The notes below the pieces were generated by a model. That model saw nothing but the letters and a program-made list of their open reading frames with translations, was not told the origin of the DNA and did no database searches. The translations under genes were made by a program, and so were the position numbers. Shown in pieces: positions 61,010 to 64,000 of a stretch of 64,000 bases of DNA; the first letter of the stretch is position 1, and every line of letters begins with the position of its first letter. Origin of the DNA: JANXQG01 sp963824275 (GTDB lineage: Bacteria > Planctomycetota > Planctomycetia > Pirellulales > Thermoguttaceae); the NCBI GenBank assembly GCA_963824275.1, contig CAWGOT010000001.1, positions 1-64,000 on the forward strand, given 5' to 3'.

Positions 61010-64000
61010 ATGAGCACAATTCATCGCACCGAGCTAGCGTTTGAGGACATTCTCGAGCAAGGTCTCCTGGGTACCGGATACGTTTCCGTCGATCCGGCCC
61101 GCTTCGACAGGGAACAAGGGATCTTCCCGGACGAGGTGCTCGACTTCATTCGGCAGACCCAGCCCAAGGAGTGGGCCCGCCTCGAAACATTGCACGGACC
61201 GAAGACGGGTGACCAGATCATCGGCGATTTGTGCCAGTGGCTGGACGCATACGGCTGTTTGGCGACACTGCGACACGGCTTCAAGTGCTATGGGCGCACC
61301 TTGCGAGTCGCCTACTTCAAGGCCGCCCACGAGCTCAACCCCGAACTCGAAGCCAACTACACCGCAAACCGTGTCGGCGTCACGCGCCAACTGCACTACA
61401 GCCCGCGAAACGAGAATTCGCTCGATGTCGTGCTGAGCCTCAACGGCATTCCAATCGCGACGTTGGAACTGAAGAACCCGCTCACCGGCCAAACGGTCGA
61501 GGACGCAATCCGGCAGTACCGGAAGGACCGTGACCCGCGGGAGCCGATTTTCGAGTTCAAGCGGCGGACGCTCGTCCATTTCGCCGTCGACCCCGACCTG
61601 GCATTCATGACCACGCGGCTGGCAGGCGCCGCCACCCAGTTTCTGCCCTTCAACCGGGGCAACGGCGGCCGGGCCGGGAATCCGCCCGACGAGGGCGGGC
61701 GGCACCGCACGGCATATCTCTGGGAAGAGGTGCTGGCCCGCGACAGCCTGCTCGACCTGCTGGCCCGTTTCCTCCACGTCCAGGTGGAAGAGCGGCGGGC
61801 CGACGACGGCCGGAAGGTCCGCAAGGAATCGCTGATTTTTCCCCGCTATCACCAACTCCAGGCGGTGCGATCGCTGGTGGAGGCGGCCCGCCGCGAGGGG
61901 CCGGGCAACAACTATCTCGTGGAACACTCGGCCGGCAGCGGCAAGAGCAATACCATCGGCTGGCTGGCCCACCGGTTGGCTTCATTGCACGACGCCGCCA
62001 ACCAGCGCGTTTTCGACAGCGTGGTCGTGATCACGGACCGGCTCGTTCTCGACCAACAATTGCAGGACACGATTTACCAGTTCGAGCACCGTCAGGGGGT
62101 CGTGCAGCGGATCGACGAGAGTTCGCGGCAATTGGCCGAAGCCCTACAGAGCGGCGTGCCGATCATCGTCAGCACGCTGCAGAAGTTCCCCTTCGTTTCC
62201 CGACAATTGATGAAGCTGGCGGAGGAACGGGGCGAGAACGGCAGCGGGGTCTTGCCGACCCGGCGCTGCGCCGTGATCATCGACGAGGCCCACAGCTCCC
62301 AGTCGGGCGAGACCGCCACGGACCTGAAGGAGGTTCTTGGCGGCGAGCAATTGCGGGAGGGAGCGCGGCGACAGGCCGAAGAAGAGGGATCGCCCGACAT
62401 GGAAGAGCTCTTCCGCAGCATGGCCAAGCGGAGCCGGCAGGCGAACCTGAGCCTCTTCGCCTTTACGGCGACGCCCAAGCATAAGACGTTGGCGGTATTC
62501 GGCCGCAACGGCGAGGCCTTCCACCGCTATACGATGCGGCAGGCCATGGAGGAAGGCTTCATCATGGACGTGTTGCGGCATTACACGACCTACGCCACCT
62601 ATTACAAGCTGCTCAAGTCGTGCGAGAACGACCCGGAAGTCGAGCGCAAGAAGGCCGCGCAGGCGCTGGCCCGCTTCATGAAGCTTCACCCTGTCAACAT
62701 CTCGCAGAAAACGGAGGTAATGATCGAGCACTTCCAGGCAGTCACGCGGCACAAGATCGGCGGCAGGGCCAAAGCCATGGTGCTCACCGGCTCGCGGCTC
62801 GAGGCCGTTCGCTACAAGCAGAGTTTCGACCGCTATATCGCGGAAAAGGGCTACAAGATTAAGACCCTCGTGGCATTCTCCGGTACGGTGACCGACGACA
62901 AGATTCCCGACAGGACCTATACCGAAGAAGGGATGAATGCCGGCGTCCGCGAAAAGGAGCTGCCGGAACGGTTCGCAACCGCGGAATACCAGGTGCTGCT
63001 TGTCGCGGAAAAGTATCAGACGGGTTTCGATCAGCCCCTGCTGCATACGATGTACGTCGACCGCCGGCTTGCCGGAATCCAGGCCGTTCAGACCCTATCC
63101 AGGATCAACCGCGTTCATCCGTTGAAAGAAGACACGTTCATCCTCGATTTCGTCAACGACCGGCAGGAGATCCAGGCCGCGTTCAAGCAGTTTTACGAAG
63201 GCGCGGAGATGGGCGAACTGGTCCAGCCCGCACTGATGTACGAGATCGGCACGGAACTCAGGGCGTCGGGGATCTTCCTCGTGGAGGAAGTCGAGCGATT
63301 CTGCGGGGTCTATTTCAAACCCAAGGCAAGGCAGAGCGCAGCGGACCATCGCGAGATGAACGCGCTGCTCGATCCTGCGGTCGATCGCTTCCGGCGCCTG
63401 CAGGAAACTGACGAAGACGAAGCCGAACTATGGCGGGGAAAGCTGATCGCGTACCGCAATCTGTATTCATTCCTGAGCCAGATCATTCCCTATCAGGACT
63501 CGGACCTGGAGAAGCTGTACACCTACTTGCGGCACTTGGGGCCGAAGTTGCCGCGGCGACGGAGCGGTCCGCAGTACTCGTTTGACGACGAAGTCAGGCT
63601 GGAGTACTACCGCCTGCAGAAGATCAGCGAAGGGTCGATAAGCTTGCAAGAGGGCGTGGTCACGCCGCTGGACGGGCCGCGCGAGGTGGGATCGGGGGTC
63701 GTGCGCGAGCAGCCCGTGGCCCTTTCGAGATTGATCGACGTGATCAACGAGCGGTTTGGAACGGACTTCACCGACGCGGACCAGTTGTTCTTCGACCAGA
63801 TCGTCGAGGCGGCGACGGCCGACGAGACCCTGCGGCAGGCCGCCCAGGTAAATCCTGAGGATAAGTTCGCGCTCGTTTTCAACCGCGTGCTGGAATCGCT
63901 GTTTGTCGAACGGATGGAACAGAATGACGATATCTTCGCGCGATTCATGAACGATCAGACGTTCCAGAAGCTCGTCGGCACGTGGCTGGTCGGCGAGGTC
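61010..64000 (+). CDS. hsdR: Type I restriction endonuclease subunit HsdR (partial, runs off window)
   Basis: 997 codons without a stop; ATG 61010 follows AGGGGCG. The nuclease domain has the PD-(D/E)XK pattern: SLDVVLSLNGIPIATLELKN (~143-162) and QYRKDR. The SF2 translocase has Walker A AGSGKSNTIGWL (~307), IVSTLQKFPFV, IIDEAHSSQSGET (DEAH, ~422) and FTATPKHKTL (~485). YQTGFDQPLLHTMYVDRRLA and QTLSRINRVHP form motifs V/VI. It translocates and cleaves unmethylated DNA with HsdM and HsdS. The C-terminus lies beyond base 64000. No frame break is seen. Confidence 0.93.
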   Translation, partial: MSTIHRTELAFEDILEQGLLGTGYVSVDPARFDREQGIFPDEVLDFIRQTQPKEWARLETLHGPKTGDQIIGDLCQWLDAYGCLATLRHGFKCYGRTLRVAYFKAAHELNPELEANYTANRVGVTRQLHYSPRNENSLDVVLSLNGIPIATLELKNPLTGQTVEDAIRQYRKDRDPREPIFEFKRRTLVHFAVDPDLAFMTTRLAGAATQFLPFNRGNGGRAGNPPDEGGRHRTAYLWEEVLARDSLLDLLARFLHVQVEERRADDGRKVRKESLIFPRYHQLQAVRSLVEAARREGPGNNYLVEHSAGSGKSNTIGWLAHRLASLHDAANQRVFDSVVVITDRLVLDQQLQDTIYQFEHRQGVVQRIDESSRQLAEALQSGVPIIVSTLQKFPFVSRQLMKLAEERGENGSGVLPTRRCAVIIDEAHSSQSGETATDLKEVLGGEQLREGARRQAEEEGSPDMEELFRSMAKRSRQANLSLFAFTATPKHKTLAVFGRNGEAFHRYTMRQAMEEGFIMDVLRHYTTYATYYKLLKSCENDPEVERKKAAQALARFMKLHPVNISQKTEVMIEHFQAVTRHKIGGRAKAMVLTGSRLEAVRYKQSFDRYIAEKGYKIKTLVAFSGTVTDDKIPDRTYTEEGMNAGVREKELPERFATAEYQVLLVAEKYQTGFDQPLLHTMYVDRRLAGIQAVQTLSRINRVHPLKEDTFILDFVNDRQEIQAAFKQFYEGAEMGELVQPALMYEIGTELRASGIFLVEEVERFCGVYFKPKARQSAADHREMNALLDPAVDRFRRLQETDEDEAELWRGKLIAYRNLYSFLSQIIPYQDSDLEKLYTYLRHLGPKLPRRRSGPQYSFDDEVRLEYYRLQKISEGSISLQEGVVTPLDGPREVGSGVVREQPVALSRLIDVINERFGTDFTDADQLFFDQIVEAATADETLRQAAQVNPEDKFALVFNRVLESLFVERMEQNDDIFARFMNDQTFQKLVGTWLVGEV

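Overview
The window looks like a chromosomal segment of a Planctomycetota bacterium (Pirellulales-like; an inference). The signs are the LEPR-XLL-type export motif, PEP-CTERM anchoring, autotransporter-associated beta-strand repeat giants, TIGR03067 and DUF4058 proteins, degenerate LRR proteins with 'VTDAGL' repeats, and many short palindromic dispersed repeats in high-GC DNA. No rRNA or tRNA gene and no CRISPR array was seen. Many genes, including housekeeping genes (proC, sucA, sucB, resB), change frame in the middle of continuous homology. Most of these breaks look like single-base insertions or deletions from sequencing or assembly. Such genes are listed here over their full extent, with the breakpoints noted.

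Layout. 1-11.2 kb, mostly minus strand: two giant exported repeat proteins, one partial with Ig-like units and one joining a TIGR03790-like domain to beta-strand repeats and a PEP-CTERM tail. Between them lie an MT-A70-like protein lacking its catalytic motif and a repeat-rich intergenic region. 12.0-17.8 kb, plus strand: a tightly coupled operon with a MotA/TolQ/ExbB-type channel, two ExbD-like single-pass proteins with long periplasmic parts, and a GH99/WbsX-like protein. 18.0-20.8 kb, minus strand: a small membrane protein, a RelE/ParE-type toxin-antitoxin pair, a tail-fibre-like repeat protein and a TIGR03067 protein. 20.8-28.3 kb, minus strand: a degenerate cluster of LRR, WD40 and membrane-anchored genes separated by two copies of an Rhs-protein fragment, one split by a 291-bp piece of a TolB-propeller gene. 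It resembles an orphan toxin/immunity array of an Rhs polymorphic toxin locus.

28.4-31.0 kb: a 118-bp tandem repeat, an Asn-rich exported coiled-coil protein, a QueD-like protein and a DUF4058 remnant. 31.0-36.6 kb, plus strand: a trimeric electron-bifurcating type [FeFe]-hydrogenase operon, hydC-hydB-hydA. HydB carries a C-terminal GltD-like FAD domain, and hydA carries an in-frame palindromic repeat insertion just before the H-cluster domain. 36.6-40.6 kb: a zinc-ribbon protein, DUF4058, a small exported protein, an HTH protein with a C-terminal membrane helix and an OmpA-like lipoprotein. 40.8-46.0 kb: system II cytochrome c maturation (ResB and CcsA, stop and start overlapping). 46.0-49.1 kb: proC, two small hypotheticals, an EfpL-type EF-P paralog, a MazF-type toxin pair and a small hypothetical.

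49.1-55.2 kb, minus strand: 2-oxoglutarate dehydrogenase E1 and E2 (both with short palindromic repeats translated within their linkers) and an RNase II/R-family exoribonuclease. 55.2-57.3 kb: repeat-rich intergenic DNA. 57.3-64.0 kb, plus strand: an intact type I restriction-modification operon, hsdM-hsdS-(truncated SMC-like ATPase)-hsdR, running off the window end. The most notable features are the in-frame palindromic insertions in three metabolic enzymes and the Rhs/LRR mosaic cluster.
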